Assembly (NCBI GenBank): GCA_000998045.1
Contig: LCCS01000010.1
Coordinates: 1 to 32,338, forward strand
Direction of reading: 5' to 3'
Source of the DNA: Parcubacteria group bacterium GW2011_GWD2_42_14
GTDB lineage: Bacteria; Patescibacteriota; Minisyncoccia; Phycocordibacterales; UBA12088
Length of the DNA: 32,338 bases
Below are positions 31,331 to 32,338 of this stretch, piece by piece (positions within the stretch are counted from its first letter, which is position 1; each line of letters opens with the position of its first letter). Position numbers and translations under genes: made by a program. Under the pieces are notes generated by a model. The model was not told the DNA's origin, did no database searches, and saw nothing but the letters and a program-made list of their open reading frames with translations.

Positions 31331-32083
31331 TTATCTACTTCCGATATTTGTTTTCGGTGCTACAACGACAGGAGCCGTACTCAATCCTTCCTCATATGCT
31401 TCTGCAATTTCATTCACAAAATATTCAATAGATTTTCGTGCCGAGTCATTGGCAACGATAGGGTAGTCAATCATCGAGACATCACAGTCACTGTTAGCAA
31501 GAGAAATGACAGGTATCTTCTTTACATGAGCTTCTTCTACAGCAATAGCCTCACGACGAGAATCAACAACAAACAGTGCTTCTGGCAACTTGTCACCAAG
31601 TCCTAGAAGGCCACCATACATTTTCTGAAGTTTCTCAATCTCTCGATCAATGTAGAGACGTTCGAGTTTTGTATACTTTGCGAGCGAACCTGATTCTCTG
31701 TCTTCGGTAAGCTTTTTTAATTTATTAACTCGTTTTTTGATTTCTGCAAAGTTGGTGAGTGATCCTCCAATCCAACGTCCTATGCAGTACGGAGCATTAA
31801 TTCGCTCAGCAGCATTTTTAACGATTCTGTGGCTTTCTGGTTTACCAGCAATAAAAAGAAGTTTCTTTCTTTCTGAGCCTAGCTTCTTTGCAAAAGCCTT
31901 GGCTTGGTTTAGAAGAAGCTCTGTCTTTTCTAGGTCAAAAATATCAGTCTTTTGCTTTAATCCATAAAGGTACTTCTTAACAGAAGGATGACGTCTAGCC
32001 TTTGGAAGCCCAAAATGCGCACCAGCACCAAACATGCTGTCCACAGCTTCTGAGCGTTCGTTCTTTGTTTCAGTTATATTCAT
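31331..32083 (-). CDS. rpsB: 30S ribosomal protein S2
   Basis: The 250-aa protein matches S2: MFGAGAHFGLPKARRHPSVKKYLYG, FDLEKTELLLNQA, CIGRWIGGSLTNFAEI, and PEALFVVDSRREAIAVEEAHVKKIPVISLANSDCD. An N-terminal 15-residue leader (MNITETKNERSEAVDS) precedes the conserved core. The start codon lies directly next to a 14-bp arm of an inverted repeat (see regulatory entry). tsf follows. Confidence 0.96.
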   Translation of the reverse strand: MNITETKNERSEAVDSMFGAGAHFGLPKARRHPSVKKYLYGLKQKTDIFDLEKTELLLNQAKAFAKKLGSERKKLLFIAGKPESHRIVKNAAERINAPYCIGRWIGGSLTNFAEIKKRVNKLKKLTEDRESGSLAKYTKLERLYIDREIEKLQKMYGGLLGLGDKLPEALFVVDSRREAIAVEEAHVKKIPVISLANSDCDVSMIDYPIVANDSARKSIEYFVNEIAEAYEEGLSTAPVVVAPKTNIGSR

Positions 32084-32177
32084 CCCGTTAGAAATTACAC
32101 TAGTAACACTTATTAATACTGATTTTTATACTACACATTATACTTTTCCCCGTTCTTTATATGATTTCTAACGGGAT
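32082..32177 (-). promoter_or_regulatory. inverted repeat in the rpsB leader
   Basis: 14-bp perfect arms (32082-32095 and 32164-32177) would pair the sequence just before and into the rpsB ATG with the 5' part of its leader. The sequence between contains a TATAAT (32137-32142). It is a candidate control structure for S2 synthesis. Confidence 0.55.
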
Positions 32178-32201
32178 TCATATTCATATGTAGTGGGTCA
32201 G

Positions 32202-32229
32202 AGTGTACCAAATATCCTCAAAATGTCAA
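32202..32229 (-). promoter_or_regulatory. candidate rpsB promoter
   Basis: TTGACA (32224-32229), a 16-nt spacer and TACACT (32202-32207). Transcription would start near 32195 and include both arms of the inverted repeat in a leader of about 112 nt. Confidence 0.45.
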
Positions 32230-32250
32230 AAATGTTGTCAGGTAAATTCT

Positions 32251-32337
32251 CTACCGAAATGCAACTACTTTTAATAATGAGATTCTTGGAACTTTTGTAA
32301 TAATACCTTGTTCAAGTGCAACCTCATAGGAACTACG
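32251..32337 (-). CDS. 3' end of an unidentified gene (partial)
   Basis: A minus-strand frame enters from the right edge and ends in TAG at 32251-32253, with 28 codons (SYEVALEQGIITKVPRISL...). The codons look plausible, but the fragment is too short to identify or to prove coding; another frame is open for 21 codons over part of it. Confidence 0.3.
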   Translation of the reverse strand, partial: RSSYEVALEQGIITKVPRISLLKVVAFR

Positions 32338-32338
32338 G

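Overview
The window is a compact, gene-dense bacterial segment that looks like a Candidate Phyla Radiation genome (Patescibacteria, Parcubacteria-like). This is inferred from gene content and protein architecture, not from a marker-gene tree. The clues are trimmed housekeeping proteins (ThrRS without a TGS domain, PheRS without either tRNA-binding appendage, a short DnaE, a short EF-Ts), a NusB-Nudix fusion, a cysteine-free L32 and a PEGA-domain membrane protein. UGA is used as a stop, so the standard bacterial code applies.

Layout. Positions 1-405 are a gene-free stretch full of hairpins and palindromes. A minus-strand block (406-4679) holds a hypothetical gene, trmD, then khpA, rpsP, rnc, nusB-nudix and rpmF. 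On the plus strand come rnhB and dnaE, followed by a convergent secreted BsuPI-like protein. A small plus-strand hypothetical gene, a candidate small RNA and thrS follow. Positions 12438-17507 form a cell-surface locus: a large Ig-like membrane protein with an internal sortase-like motif, a sortase, an unknown protein, and a divergently transcribed CARDB-like surface protein. Positions 17586-24390 mix core and accessory genes: MazG-like, EamA transporter, a HEPN-like/membrane protein pair, gyrB, and an AbiE-type toxin-antitoxin pair. The last part (minus strand) is pheT-pheS, a PEGA protein and GT2 glycosyltransferase pair, tRNA-Thr next to a decayed partial copy, a small membrane protein, tsf and rpsB.

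The most interesting content is largely non-coding. A 113-124 bp element occurs three times (1614, 10254, 29896). Its outer and inner stems differ in sequence between copies but still pair within each copy. Period-7 repeats abut several stop codons and form inverted arms. Two palindrome families recur. Several genes have a -10 hexamer only 4-10 nt before the start codon, suggesting leaderless mRNAs. The sortase gene has an exact consensus promoter with an 18-bp palindrome in its spacer.

How the genes work together: the first minus-strand block is a translation and RNA-processing cluster. The 12.4-17.5 kb block builds and probably cross-links surface proteins. The GT2/PEGA pair is a cell-envelope operon. 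The accessory genes around gyrB are plausibly defence or stress modules.
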